NCBI RefSeq assembly: GCF_002027705.1 | Contig: NZ_MBTG01000056.1 | Span: 124,001-188,000, forward strand | Length of the DNA: 64,000 bases | Direction: 5' to 3' | From: Paenibacillus ferrarius | GTDB lineage: Bacteria > Bacillota > Bacilli > Paenibacillales > NBRC-103111 | Shown here: positions 8,834 to 17,710 of the stretch, piece after piece | Layout: the number at the start of each line of letters is the position of its first letter | Position numbering within the stretch: position 1 is the first letter of the stretch | Made by a program: the position numbers and the translations under genes | Notes under the pieces: generated by a model | The model's database searches: none | The model's input: the letters and a program-made list of their open reading frames with translations, nothing else | What the model was told of the DNA's origin: nothing

Positions 8834-11800
8834 ATGTCCAAGTTAACTGAGTTTTCCATGAAAAATATAGCGGCGATCTTTATTGTTATGCTGCTATTGG
8901 TCGTAGGAGGAACGTTTTCTACAACCACACTGAAGGTAGAAAGTATGCCGGATATTACGTTTCCTGTCGTCATAATTAGTACGACATATGTCGCACCTCC
9001 GAAGGATGTGCTGGACGAAGTTACGAAGCCGTTAGAAAAGGCTGTTGCAGGGTTAGATGGATTGAAGACCCTGAGTTCAGGCTCACAAGACAATTACTCA
9101 CAGATTATTTTGGAGCTGGAACAAGATAAAAAGCCTGAAGACGTGAAGAAAGATGTGGAGAGCTTGATCTCCAATGTGAAGCTGCCGCTAGGCTCCGAGA
9201 AGCCGAAGGTATTAACAGCCGGCTTCGCATCCGAGCCTGTCTATTACTTAGCGGTTTACGGCGACGCGTCCATGAACCAAACAGAGCTGGATAAAGCCTA
9301 CAAGGATACGATTCTTCCCGGCTTTAATGGCTTAAAAGGAATCGACCATGTGGATTCGGTCGGTAATCAAGACGCAGTACTTACCATTAAATTGGATGCG
9401 CCCGCGATTAACAACTATGGGCTGACTCCAGCAGAAGTATCGAGCTTGATTAAAGCTTCACTCGTTTCCAGTCCTGCGGGTACGGTGGATTTCAATGGGA
9501 ACTCACAAATGGTTCGTGTCAAAGGCGAGTTGGATACGATTTACAACTTAGATAATTTGAAAATTTCAACCAAAGCAGGCGACACGCTGCTGCTGAAGCA
9601 AATTGCCAAAGTAGAAGCTATCAGCGAGTCGAAGTTTATTGCCCGATTAGATGATCAAGCAGCAATTGGGGTGCTTCTATACAAAACGAAAGCAGCTAAT
9701 GCTGTTGAGTTCGCAGATAGTGCCGATAAACTGATGACGGACTGGGGAACAACACTTCCAGGGGTTAAATTCCATAAGATCTATAATTCAGCGAATGACA
9801 TTAAGGATTCCATCCATGGCATGGTGCAAGAAGGCGGATTAGGCGCTGTGCTTGCCTCGCTTATGATCCTGCTGTTCCTGCGTAATATTCGTATGACGGT
9901 TATCGTTCTCGTTTCGATTCCTCTTTCGATTCTGGTCACCTTATTGGTAATGGGGCCGCTCGGTATCTCATTGAACATTATGACGCTTGGCGGAATGGCG
10001 ATCGCGGTTGGTCGGGTCGTTGATGACAGTATCGTCGTTATTGAGAACATTTATAGTCAGCTGCAGGCTGCTCAAGAGCGAAATGAATCTGTCATCAAGC
10101 TGGCTACGAAACAAGTCTCCAGCGCGATTACGTCCTCGACGATTACAACTGTAGGTGTATTTGGTCCTATCGGCTTCGTGAGCGGGGTTGTCGGTGAAGT
10201 ATTCCGTCCATTTGCCATCACACTTGTGGTTGCTTTAATGTCGTCATTGATTGTAGCGTTAACGGTAATTCCAATGCTGGCGAAGTTATTAGTGCTGCGC
10301 AGCAAAAAATTAGTTTCACACGATGACAATCATGTGACACCGATGGCTAAAAAGTACAAAAAAGCACTCATATGGTCTTTGAATAACCGTATCAAAACCT
10401 TGTTGATTTCTTTAGTTGTCCTTATTCTTTCAATTTTCATAACTGTTCCTAACTTGGCAGTTGCCTTTATGCCGAACAGTGAATCTGTTAAGCAAGGGGC
10501 TATCACGATTAAAATGCCGCGGGAAACATCCATCGAAATGATGAATGAGAAATCCAAAGAGCTCGAAAAAGATTTGAAGCAGCATACAGACAAAGCAGGC
10601 AAACCTGCGTTCAAGTACATTGAATCTCTCGTCGGTTACAACCAAAGCAGCGACCGTTTTGCCTACAGAACGATGATGTTTTTTGAATTAACACCAGAAA
10701 CTGATGCAGATGCAGGGGTTAAGAAGTACAAAGAAGATATGCTGAAGCTTCTTCCCGCAGGCTCTGATGTTAACATTCAATTGTTCACAGGCGGTCCGCC
10801 AACCTCGACGGGTGCCGATTTCTCCTATGCGCTTAAAGGGGATGACCAGCTTTATCTCAAGCAGGCGGCTCAGCTGATCAAGGATAAAATGAAGGAATTC
10901 CCAGAACTGAATGATATTAAAGACAGCCTAAGTGATTCCAAAACAGAAGTTGAAATCACCGTAGATCAAAACAAAGCACGCTTGTATGGTCTTTCAAGTT
11001 CACAAATTCTCCAGTCGGTGAATGCTTGGATTGCAGAGGAGAAGCTTGGTGATTTGAAATTCAACAATGTCACTTATGAGACTAAAGTGCTGTTAAATCC
11101 GATGTACAAAAATTCAGTCGATAAATTAGGTCTTTTCCTGATTAAAACGCCGACAGGTCAAACGGTGCAGTTAAATGAAATTGCTAAAGTAAGACAGATT
11201 GATGCGCCTAGCAGCATTAGTCGAGAAGATCAAGAGCAAATCATCAGCGTAAGTGCTAAAATTGTTAGCACAGACAAAGGCGGAGCAAGTAAGAAAATTT
11301 CAGATGAGCTTGCCAAAATTGAATTGCCATCAGGCGTGAGCCGTGAAGTCAAAGGCGTGTCCGACGATATTAACAAAAGCTTCATGGAAATGTTCATGGC
11401 TATCATCGCGTCCATCTTCATTGTATATACCGTTATGGTTATTGCTTTTGGAAACGCCCGAGCACCGTTAGCGATTCTATTCTCACTGCCGCTGGCAGCC
11501 ATTGGGGGGCTCCTTGGACTCCTACTGACCGGGGAATCCATTAACGTAACCTCACTGATCGGATTCTTGATGTTGATCGGGATCGTAGTAACGAATGCCA
11601 TTGTTCTTGTCGATCGTGTTCAACAGCTTAGAAATCAGAATTATTCCATCCGAGATGCCTTAGTTGAAGCGGGGATTACACGCTTAAGACCGATTATTAT
11701 GACGGCTGGAGCAACTATTATTGCCTTGCTGCCGCTTGGACTAGGTTTATCCAAAGGAACGATTATCTCCAAAGGCTTGGCGGTTGTCGTTATAGGCGGT

Positions 11801-11944
11801 CTGACGACTTCTACACTGCTTACACTCGTAATTGTACCTATCATTTATGAAATGTTATTTAAGAAAAGAGAAGGCCGTTGGTTCAAGAGAAAAGGGAAGT
11901 CGGCAACTGTACAATCCGAGCAAGCAGCATCTGCTCTTCAATAA
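8834..11944 (+). CDS. swrC: RND efflux pump, SwrC/AcrB family
   Basis: This is a 1036-residue hydrophobic protein with the RND plan: one N-terminal helix, a large outer loop, six helices, then the same arrangement again. The central segment with consecutive acidic residues (VGRVVDDSIVVIENI) is the proton-relay helix typical of the family. Firmicute members (SwrC/YerP) export lipopeptides such as surfactin, fatty-acid-like compounds or acriflavine. The start at 8834 is preferred because GGGGAGAAG lies seven bases before it; an upstream GTG at 8828 is in frame. The adaptor gene follows after 23 bases. Confidence 0.9.
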   Translation: MSKLTEFSMKNIAAIFIVMLLLVVGGTFSTTTLKVESMPDITFPVVIISTTYVAPPKDVLDEVTKPLEKAVAGLDGLKTLSSGSQDNYSQIILELEQDKKPEDVKKDVESLISNVKLPLGSEKPKVLTAGFASEPVYYLAVYGDASMNQTELDKAYKDTILPGFNGLKGIDHVDSVGNQDAVLTIKLDAPAINNYGLTPAEVSSLIKASLVSSPAGTVDFNGNSQMVRVKGELDTIYNLDNLKISTKAGDTLLLKQIAKVEAISESKFIARLDDQAAIGVLLYKTKAANAVEFADSADKLMTDWGTTLPGVKFHKIYNSANDIKDSIHGMVQEGGLGAVLASLMILLFLRNIRMTVIVLVSIPLSILVTLLVMGPLGISLNIMTLGGMAIAVGRVVDDSIVVIENIYSQLQAAQERNESVIKLATKQVSSAITSSTITTVGVFGPIGFVSGVVGEVFRPFAITLVVALMSSLIVALTVIPMLAKLLVLRSKKLVSHDDNHVTPMAKKYKKALIWSLNNRIKTLLISLVVLILSIFITVPNLAVAFMPNSESVKQGAITIKMPRETSIEMMNEKSKELEKDLKQHTDKAGKPAFKYIESLVGYNQSSDRFAYRTMMFFELTPETDADAGVKKYKEDMLKLLPAGSDVNIQLFTGGPPTSTGADFSYALKGDDQLYLKQAAQLIKDKMKEFPELNDIKDSLSDSKTEVEITVDQNKARLYGLSSSQILQSVNAWIAEEKLGDLKFNNVTYETKVLLNPMYKNSVDKLGLFLIKTPTGQTVQLNEIAKVRQIDAPSSISREDQEQIISVSAKIVSTDKGGASKKISDELAKIELPSGVSREVKGVSDDINKSFMEMFMAIIASIFIVYTVMVIAFGNARAPLAILFSLPLAAIGGLLGLLLTGESINVTSLIGFLMLIGIVVTNAIVLVDRVQQLRNQNYSIRDALVEAGITRLRPIIMTAGATIIALLPLGLGLSKGTIISKGLAVVVIGGLTTSTLLTLVIVPIIYEMLFKKREGRWFKRKGKSATVQSEQAASALQ

Positions 11945-11967
11945 GCTGAACAGGGGAAAAGGAGAAA

Positions 11968-13230
11968 ATGAATATGAAACGTCAGTTGTTTACGATTAAA
12001 CAGAGTGCCAAATTATTCGGTATCGTCGCGCTTAGCGCGGCGATCGCCGTAGGATGTTCCGCATCGCCAGCGGCAAGCCCTGCCGCGACGACGGCAGCTG
12101 TTGAGCAAGGGGTTAAGGTTGTCAAGACGGCAAAGATCGTGAAGCAGAAGATTGGTGATCCTATTGAACAAGTAGGAGATGTTGAATCCTCTGTTCAATT
12201 AGATGTAGTGGTGAAGTCTGGCGGCGAAGTTATTGAGATTGTGAAGAAGCGCGGGGATAAAGTTGAAAAAGGCGATGTCCTTTTCCGCTTGGATCCGACG
12301 GATACGTTGATTCAGAAGGATTTAAATACAGTGAGTATTAAAGGGGCTCAAGCAGGACTAACAGCTGCTAAGCAAAATACTTCAAATGGGATCGAGGATG
12401 CGAAGGATCGCGTTTCCAAAATGGAAACTGCTGTCAACGATCTACAGAAAGCCTATAATACGATTCACAACGATTATGACTTGGGAACTGCAACCAAAGC
12501 TCAGTTAGATCAGTCTCAAACGACTTTAACGAATACGAAGAAGGATCTCGATAGTGCAAGAAGATCATTGAAAACCTTGCAAGAGACCAACTCGCTTGCA
12601 CAAGCGGAGACAAGTCTGGAATCCGCACAAGTCACTGCGCGCAGCATTGAAAGATCGCTGAGCAATCTGGACGTTAAAGCCCCGGCATCAGGCGTCTTAA
12701 CAGATCTTAACGTGACTGTTGGCCAAACATTGAATATCGGAGTCCGTGTTGGAGAAGTTCAACAAACGAACCCGGTGAAAATTAAGTCGCAATTAACCGA
12801 AGCATCGGCTAATCTGATAAGAGGGAAAAGTGAATTGACGTTCTACATTCCGGACGTGACTCAGAAAGCAAGTGCGAAAGTCATTTACTTGTCCGATGTC
12901 ATTAACGGGCAAACCAAAACGTACGATCTTGAGTTGGAAGTTGCGAATCCCGATGGCAAGCTGAGACCAGGCTCCAAGGCGCAAGTTGAGCTGACCAAGG
13001 ATGATGAGCAAGTCGTGCCGGTTGTGCCAAGTTTAAGCATCGTCCGTGAGGGCGGAGATAATTTCGTCTACATCGTAAATGGTGAAACCGTACAAAAACG
13101 TAAAGTTGAACTTGGCCGTTTGAATGAAACGAATCAGGAAGTTATTTCCGGCGTAAAAGAAGGCGATGTGCTCGTTATTTCCGGGCAACATCAATTGAAA
13201 GATCAAGATAAAGTCAAGATAAGCAACTAA
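11968..13230 (+). CDS. RND/HlyD efflux adaptor lipoprotein
   Basis: The signal peptide ends in A-V-G-C, a clear lipobox. A lipoyl half, a helical hairpin rich in Lys, Asp and Gln (about residues 110-225), the second lipoyl half (KAPASGVL) and beta-barrel and membrane-proximal domains follow in the standard adaptor order. In Gram-negative bacteria this family links the inner-membrane pump to an outer-membrane channel. Here there is no outer membrane, so it should act outside the membrane beside the RND pump encoded immediately upstream. It is preceded by AAAAGGAG. Confidence 0.9.
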   Translation: MNMKRQLFTIKQSAKLFGIVALSAAIAVGCSASPAASPAATTAAVEQGVKVVKTAKIVKQKIGDPIEQVGDVESSVQLDVVVKSGGEVIEIVKKRGDKVEKGDVLFRLDPTDTLIQKDLNTVSIKGAQAGLTAAKQNTSNGIEDAKDRVSKMETAVNDLQKAYNTIHNDYDLGTATKAQLDQSQTTLTNTKKDLDSARRSLKTLQETNSLAQAETSLESAQVTARSIERSLSNLDVKAPASGVLTDLNVTVGQTLNIGVRVGEVQQTNPVKIKSQLTEASANLIRGKSELTFYIPDVTQKASAKVIYLSDVINGQTKTYDLELEVANPDGKLRPGSKAQVELTKDDEQVVPVVPSLSIVREGGDNFVYIVNGETVQKRKVELGRLNETNQEVISGVKEGDVLVISGQHQLKDQDKVKISN

Positions 13231-13254
13231 CTTATCCTTTAGGAGGAGAAATAA

Positions 13255-15006
13255 GTGAAGAAGACGATGAAGAGATCGCTAGCTACCATTATTCTATCCA
13301 CTGCACTTTTAACTACAGCATCTTTTCCTGCATGGGCAGCAGAAGGATCTAACTTAGCCGCTTTCGCGGCTACGAATGCTGTCACCAGTTATACGTTAAC
13401 GGACAAGGTTGAAGTAGAAATCAAAAGCATTCTCAACGAGCATGAATCCGACTCAACGAAGCTCGGAGCTGTCATCCGAGTGAGAAACACAAGTGGGAAA
13501 ATTACCCGCGTACCTGATTTTGAATTACGCGTTCATATGGCGGATGGTACGGACTACACCCTTCAGCCAAGCGCCAAAAATGTCAAATCGATTCAACCCA
13601 AAAGTCAACAGGAGCTAAGCTACTTGACCGTTGTTGACGGTGGCGATGATGCGGCTCTTACGGATCTTAGCTTCGTAGATGTTGATTTGGAAGTGTATCC
13701 TAAGAAGGAAACAACGCTGCTAGCCGTTAAAGTAGATGGAAGCAATGTATGGAACGGCAGCGACAGCTCGATCACAAAGCCTGCAGCCATTCTCAAATGG
13801 GGCGAAGCTTTTGCACTGCCTTCCTTGCGTTCGCCGTTAGGATTCATCCCTATTGATATTCATAAAGAAATAACGGCAAAAGGTGTTTCGACAGTCGTCC
13901 AAATTCAAGTTGTGAACCCGACCAAAGAACGCCAGAACGTACCTAACTTCGGCATCGATGGCAAGACGGAAGATCGTGTGTATTCCGGAAGTCGTGCAGA
14001 AGCTTCCGTTACCTTGGAACCAGGTGAGAAGAAATATATCCATATTGTGATTCCAACGGATTTGGACACCGAATTCACCAGCTTGAATGTCGTCACGCCA
14101 GAAGTATTTTCTGTAGCGGCAGGCGAAGGCAAGTTCTTGGATAATTCCTATCGTGTGGGTCGCATCAACATTCTGCTGCCAAACGGAGCTGCTACGCAAG
14201 GCGTTATTCCAGCACCTGATTATGCGTTGGGTACTCCAGTCAAGCTGGATTCGACGAATAAATTTGTTCCATCGAATGTTGACGTCTCGTTAGTTGAGCT
14301 GCATGTTACCAGCAATGAAGATGATGGTTTCAATACGGCTATCGCTAAGTTCAAATTGACGAACAACAGCGATCGTCCAATCCCCATTCCGGCTATTCAA
14401 ACGGAGCTGGTGAGCAAAGACGGATATGCCTATGGCGGCAAAAGACAGGCGCTGACCGCACTAAGTGTCGTTCCGAATGCTTCTTACGTGGTAAGCTACT
14501 CGTACGCACTTCCTGCTTCCGAGACAGGGGAAGGCTTGAAGATGAATCTTTACAGCCAACAATCTAGTGGAGAAACAACCTATAAATCACTTCTTGCTAC
14601 CGCGAAAGTACCCGTGCAGAAAAATGATTTTACAGGCAAAGAACTCAGTGTATATCCATATCAAATCACGATCAAAGATTGGAGCATTTCAGCAATTTTA
14701 CAAGCTTCGATGATCTATGATTATAAGTTGAAGCTGGATCTAGATATTAAACCGGATAAAAAAGTAACAGTGGATAAATTCAACAACAGCCTTTCCTTTG
14801 AATTGTTCGACAAAGTGGGCAATCCGGTAGGGAAATCCGTTCAAGCTTTATCTGGCGAAGGCCGATTGTATAACGGAACGAATACGATTGATCTGAATGC
14901 GAGATCCAATCAGCTTGACTTCCCGATTCAAGTGAAGGTATTTGAGACGTTCACGAATGAATACGGAGAAGTCGTCAAACGATTGCTGACTACGTTCAAA
15001 CAATAG
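13255..15006 (+). CDS. secreted multi-domain protein paired with the RND pump
   Basis: The gene starts with GTG behind AGGAGGAG and encodes a signal peptide (cleavage near AWA-A), then about 555 residues of beta-rich repeats. The repeats resemble those of the 716-residue product of operon A: strand, short VRNTSGK or LTNNSDR turn, then P-x-P. No enzyme motif is visible. Both export operons therefore end in a secreted protein of this type, suggesting a shared role, perhaps an extracellular sleeve or substrate acceptor. That role is inference. Confidence 0.75.
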   Translation: MKKTMKRSLATIILSTALLTTASFPAWAAEGSNLAAFAATNAVTSYTLTDKVEVEIKSILNEHESDSTKLGAVIRVRNTSGKITRVPDFELRVHMADGTDYTLQPSAKNVKSIQPKSQQELSYLTVVDGGDDAALTDLSFVDVDLEVYPKKETTLLAVKVDGSNVWNGSDSSITKPAAILKWGEAFALPSLRSPLGFIPIDIHKEITAKGVSTVVQIQVVNPTKERQNVPNFGIDGKTEDRVYSGSRAEASVTLEPGEKKYIHIVIPTDLDTEFTSLNVVTPEVFSVAAGEGKFLDNSYRVGRINILLPNGAATQGVIPAPDYALGTPVKLDSTNKFVPSNVDVSLVELHVTSNEDDGFNTAIAKFKLTNNSDRPIPIPAIQTELVSKDGYAYGGKRQALTALSVVPNASYVVSYSYALPASETGEGLKMNLYSQQSSGETTYKSLLATAKVPVQKNDFTGKELSVYPYQITIKDWSISAILQASMIYDYKLKLDLDIKPDKKVTVDKFNNSLSFELFDKVGNPVGKSVQALSGEGRLYNGTNTIDLNARSNQLDFPIQVKVFETFTNEYGEVVKRLLTTFKQ

Positions 15007-15021
15007 CAGCGAATGAAGTGA

Positions 15022-15064
15022 AAGCCGCTTGGACTCTGATGCTCAGAGAACCAAGCGGTTTTTG
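15022..15064 (+). terminator. Rho-independent terminator after operon B
   Basis: The stem AGCCGCTTGG paired with CCAAGCGGTT is followed by a T run, about 16 bases after the stop codon. Confidence 0.85.
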
Positions 15065-15166
15065 GTTCTGTGCTCACGAAGAGCGCCGAGAGATCATGTG
15101 ACTCATAAGTTAATCCGTTTATGGATAAGATAGGATTATCGATTTGAACAAAACGGAGTGATGGCG

Positions 15167-15331
15167 ATGAATTGGATATATTGGGCCAAATTATATGATT
15201 CCAAGTTTCAAGCGGGCTGTTTAGCGAAAAGAATGGAAGAAGACTGGTGGATTTATGGCTATGAATGCCCGCAGGAAGTAGAAGTGTACAAGTCAAAAAA
15301 AGGCCGCTTCGGCGTTCGATACAACACATAA
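15167..15331 (+). CDS. small protein of unknown function (54 aa)
   Basis: GGAG lies eight bases before the ATG at 15167; a second ATG at 15161 is too close to it. The product is small, aromatic (MNWIYWAKLYDSK and EEDWWIYGYE) and has two cysteines. It is not recognised. The gene lies between operon B's terminator and the tRNA promoter and may be transcribed alone. Confidence 0.55.
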   Translation: MNWIYWAKLYDSKFQAGCLAKRMEEDWWIYGYECPQEVEVYKSKKGRFGVRYNT

Positions 15332-15361
15332 GCTGCTTGAAACTAACCTAAAAATTAACGC

Positions 15362-15391
15362 TTGACTTAGACCTCGCGATTGGTGTATATT
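15362..15391 (+). promoter_or_regulatory. Sigma-A type promoter of the tRNA pair
   Basis: TTGACT and TATATT are separated by 18 bases. The -10 box lies about 33 bases before the initiator tRNA. Confidence 0.7.
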
Positions 15392-15423
15392 TATTTTTGT
15401 CGCTGTTGAGCGACAGCTAATGA

Positions 15424-15504
<81 letters not shown>

Positions 15505-15514
15505 ATTTCATTTC

Positions 15515-15588
15515 GGGCCTATAGCTCAGTTGGTTAGAGCGGTCGGCTCATAACCGATTGGTCGGGGGTTCGAGTCCCTCTGGGCCCA
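15515..15588 (+). tRNA. tRNA with CAT anticodon, probably Ile2 (lysidine type)
   Basis: A canonical cloverleaf has acceptor GGGCCTA pairing with TGGGCCC and anticodon loop CTCATAA. CCA is not encoded. Elongator tRNA-Met of Bacillus has TTCATAC in the loop and a different acceptor, while CTCATAA with a purine-rich acceptor fits Bacillus tRNA-Ile2, whose C34 is modified to lysidine to read AUA. The Met elongator remains possible. Confidence 0.85.
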
Positions 15589-15660
15589 TAGCACGCAAAC
15601 CCTTGGTATAAGGGTTTTTGTCGTTTATGGACATAAATAAGCCCCCCCAGAAAGGAACAA

Positions 15661-15942
15661 ATGATGTGCCGAAACATTAAGCCTTTATTTAACTTTGATC
15701 CGGTCGTTACGGATGAAGAGATTCGCGCCGCGTCTTTGCAATTTGTTCGCAAAATATCTGGCTTCACGGAGCCTTCGAAAGCGAACGAGGAAGCTTTCGA
15801 GCTCGCGGTGAATGAAGTAAGTCTGATCGCTCGCAAGCTGATGGAATCGTTGGTGACGAATGCAGAGCCGCGCAATCGTGAGGTTGAAATGGAGCGGGCT
15901 CGGGCAAGAAATGCCAAGAGATTCGGAACGGGAGAGGCTTAA
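15661..15942 (+). CDS. DUF2277 family protein
   Basis: The 93-residue product opens with MMCRNIKPLFNF and continues with EEIRAASLQFVRKISGF and PSKANEEAF, the conserved phrases of the DUF2277 family. The function is unknown. The protein is helical and soluble. A weak GGAAC precedes the tandem ATGATG start. A terminator follows 20 bases after the stop. Confidence 0.85.
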   Translation: MMCRNIKPLFNFDPVVTDEEIRAASLQFVRKISGFTEPSKANEEAFELAVNEVSLIARKLMESLVTNAEPRNREVEMERARARNAKRFGTGEA

Positions 15943-15962
15943 ATCACTTCTCCTTACGTATA

Positions 15963-15996
15963 AAGGTTCTTTCCCTCAGGGAGAGAGCCTTTTTAT
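15963..15996 (+). terminator. Rho-independent terminator after the DUF2277 gene
   Basis: AAGGTTCTTTCCC pairs with GGGAGAGAGCCTT around a TCA loop and is followed by TTTTTA. Confidence 0.85.
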
Positions 15997-16088
15997 GTTG
16001 GATCACTCTATATGTCTATTACGAGAGTAGCGCCCCAAAGCTTTTAAGCATATGATGTAGGAAACTAGTAGAAAATAGGTGATTGAAA

Positions 16089-16835
16089 GTGACCAAAGGT
16101 TTTGATTGTTCAACGCCTTTAACGGTACCAACTGCCGCTGCTTTCGTCAATGACGGCTACTTGTTTGTGGCCAGATATCTGGTTCCAAGTGGATTCAAAG
16201 CACTAACCAAAAGTGAAGCCGATGTAATTAGCAAAGCTGGTTTGCAGCTCGTATCTGTCTTCGAGACAACAGCTAATCGGGCTCTTGGAGGGCGGACCGC
16301 TGGCTTAGCCGATGGGGCAACTGCGCTGCAAGTTGCGAAACAAGTCGGCCAACCTGTGGGCAGCTGCATTTATTTTGCTGTCGATTTCGATGCCAGCAGT
16401 ACGCAAATGGCGACGATTATTGCTTATATTCAAGCAGCGAGCGAAGCGACACCGGCGTATACAACTGGGGTTTACGGATCTTACTCCGTGATGGAGGCAG
16501 TTCGCCAGGCAGGAGTTTGCTCGCATTATTGGCAAACCTATGCATGGAGCGGTGGGAAGAAGTCCGCATTTATTCAAATTTACCAATATCTAAATGATGT
16601 CACTGAACATGGCATCGGTATCGATCATGATGAATCTTATGGGAATGAAGGCTGGTGGAACACGATATCACCACCTGACCCGCCCGTATCATATCCTTTG
16701 GCTGCCAGTGACGCCAATGCCATTATTCCTTTCCTTTCTGCGGGTTATGGGGCAACCTCCTCGCCAGATGCCCGTGAGGAGTTTCACCGCTTAGCGAATG
16801 AATTACGGAAAGCTTCAGGTCAACCTGAACAATAA
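16089..16835 (+). CDS. DUF1906 glycoside-hydrolase-like protein
   Basis: The sequence GFDCST at the start, then VARY, AVDFD and the GVYGSY-like strand-ends mark the Rv2525c/DUF1906 fold, a TIM barrel related to GH25 lysozymes that may bind or cleave peptidoglycan. No signal peptide is visible. The C-terminal ~45 residues after a Pro-rich linker form a small extra helical domain. The GTG at 16089 has AGGTGA six bases before it; an in-frame TTG at 16083 abuts that site and is less likely. Activity in this family is little studied. Confidence 0.8.
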   Translation: MTKGFDCSTPLTVPTAAAFVNDGYLFVARYLVPSGFKALTKSEADVISKAGLQLVSVFETTANRALGGRTAGLADGATALQVAKQVGQPVGSCIYFAVDFDASSTQMATIIAYIQAASEATPAYTTGVYGSYSVMEAVRQAGVCSHYWQTYAWSGGKKSAFIQIYQYLNDVTEHGIGIDHDESYGNEGWWNTISPPDPPVSYPLAASDANAIIPFLSAGYGATSSPDAREEFHRLANELRKASGQPEQ

Positions 16836-16844
16836 TGAGAAGAA

Positions 16845-16876
16845 AGTAAACCGAATCCTCTTTTGATCCGTTTACT
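16845..16876. repeat. Inverted repeat between the DUF1906 and cupredoxin genes
   Basis: AGTAAACCGAATC pairs imperfectly with TGATCCGTTTACT. No T run follows, so it could be a weak terminator for the gene before or an operator for the gene after. Confidence 0.4.
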
Positions 16877-16912
16877 CTTAGGAGTGAAGGATAATTCAAA
16901 GGAGGATTTTTG

Positions 16913-17662
16913 ATGATGAAAAAAACTGTAATTGCCGTTGTTCTTAGTATTGGGTTGTTCGCAGCAGGTATATGGCCAGTTTCCGCCCAAGAACATGATA
17001 TGAGTATGGCAGCAGATATGAGCCTGAAGGCAGGAACTACGCAGCAAGTGAAGTCCGATATGAAACTTACTTTGAATGGGAAACCGCTTCAGCTAGACGA
17101 GGCTTACTTGATTGATAATTCCTTATTCGTGCCTTATCGCGCTTTTGCCGAAGGAATTGGATCCGAAGTGGGTTATGATGCGGCTGCTCAAACGGTCACC
17201 GTAAAAAAAGATAATAAAACCGTCAAACTGACGATCGGTTCATCCGATGCCGATGTCGATGGCTCCATTCATACGATGATTGGACCGGCGCAGCTCATTA
17301 ACAGCTCAACTTACGTACACTCGCGTTTTCTGGCAGAGGTTTTCGGGATTAAAGTGGTCTATGATGAGGCTGCACGAACGGTTAATCTTGTTTCCGGGCA
17401 AAAAGCAGCTAACACGTATTACGTGAATATCGAAGGATTTGCCTTCAAAGATGGCGATATTACGGTAGAAGCAGGCTCGACAGTTGTTTTTACGAATAAG
17501 GACAAAGTGAAGCATAATGCTGTTGCTGATAATGGCAGCTTCCAAACCAATCTGTTAGCAACCGGGGAGTCGGAAAGCATCACATTAACTACGCCGGGAG
17601 AGTATACGTATTTCTGTGAGCCTCATAAGAACTTTATGAAAGGCAAGATCACGGTGAAGTGA
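16913..17662 (+). CDS. secreted cupredoxin with copper-amine-oxidase N-like domain
   Basis: The product has a signal peptide (cleavage near VSAQ). A stalk-like domain of the 'copper amine oxidase N-terminal' type covers about residues 50-160, with two LNGKPLQL/VPYRAFAE-style halves. A C-terminal plastocyanin-like domain covers about 168-249. Type 1 copper ligands are all present: His201, Cys235, His238 and Met242. It should be an extracellular copper electron carrier or copper-binding protein. The ATG at 16913 is chosen because GGAGG ends seven bases before it. The gene ends in a shared bidirectional terminator. Confidence 0.88.
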   Translation: MMKKTVIAVVLSIGLFAAGIWPVSAQEHDMSMAADMSLKAGTTQQVKSDMKLTLNGKPLQLDEAYLIDNSLFVPYRAFAEGIGSEVGYDAAAQTVTVKKDNKTVKLTIGSSDADVDGSIHTMIGPAQLINSSTYVHSRFLAEVFGIKVVYDEAARTVNLVSGQKAANTYYVNIEGFAFKDGDITVEAGSTVVFTNKDKVKHNAVADNGSFQTNLLATGESESITLTTPGEYTYFCEPHKNFMKGKITVK

Positions 17663-17669
17663 AAAATAG

Positions 17670-17710
17670 ACGGCCTGCCCCACGCTAAGCGAAGTGGGGC
17701 AGGCCGTTTC
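17670..17710. terminator. Bidirectional terminator between convergent genes
   Basis: A 14-bp perfect stem (ACGGCCTGCCCCAC with GTGGGGCAGGCCGT) lies between the cupredoxin gene and the convergent minus-strand gene. T-rich tracts flank both sides. Confidence 0.9.
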
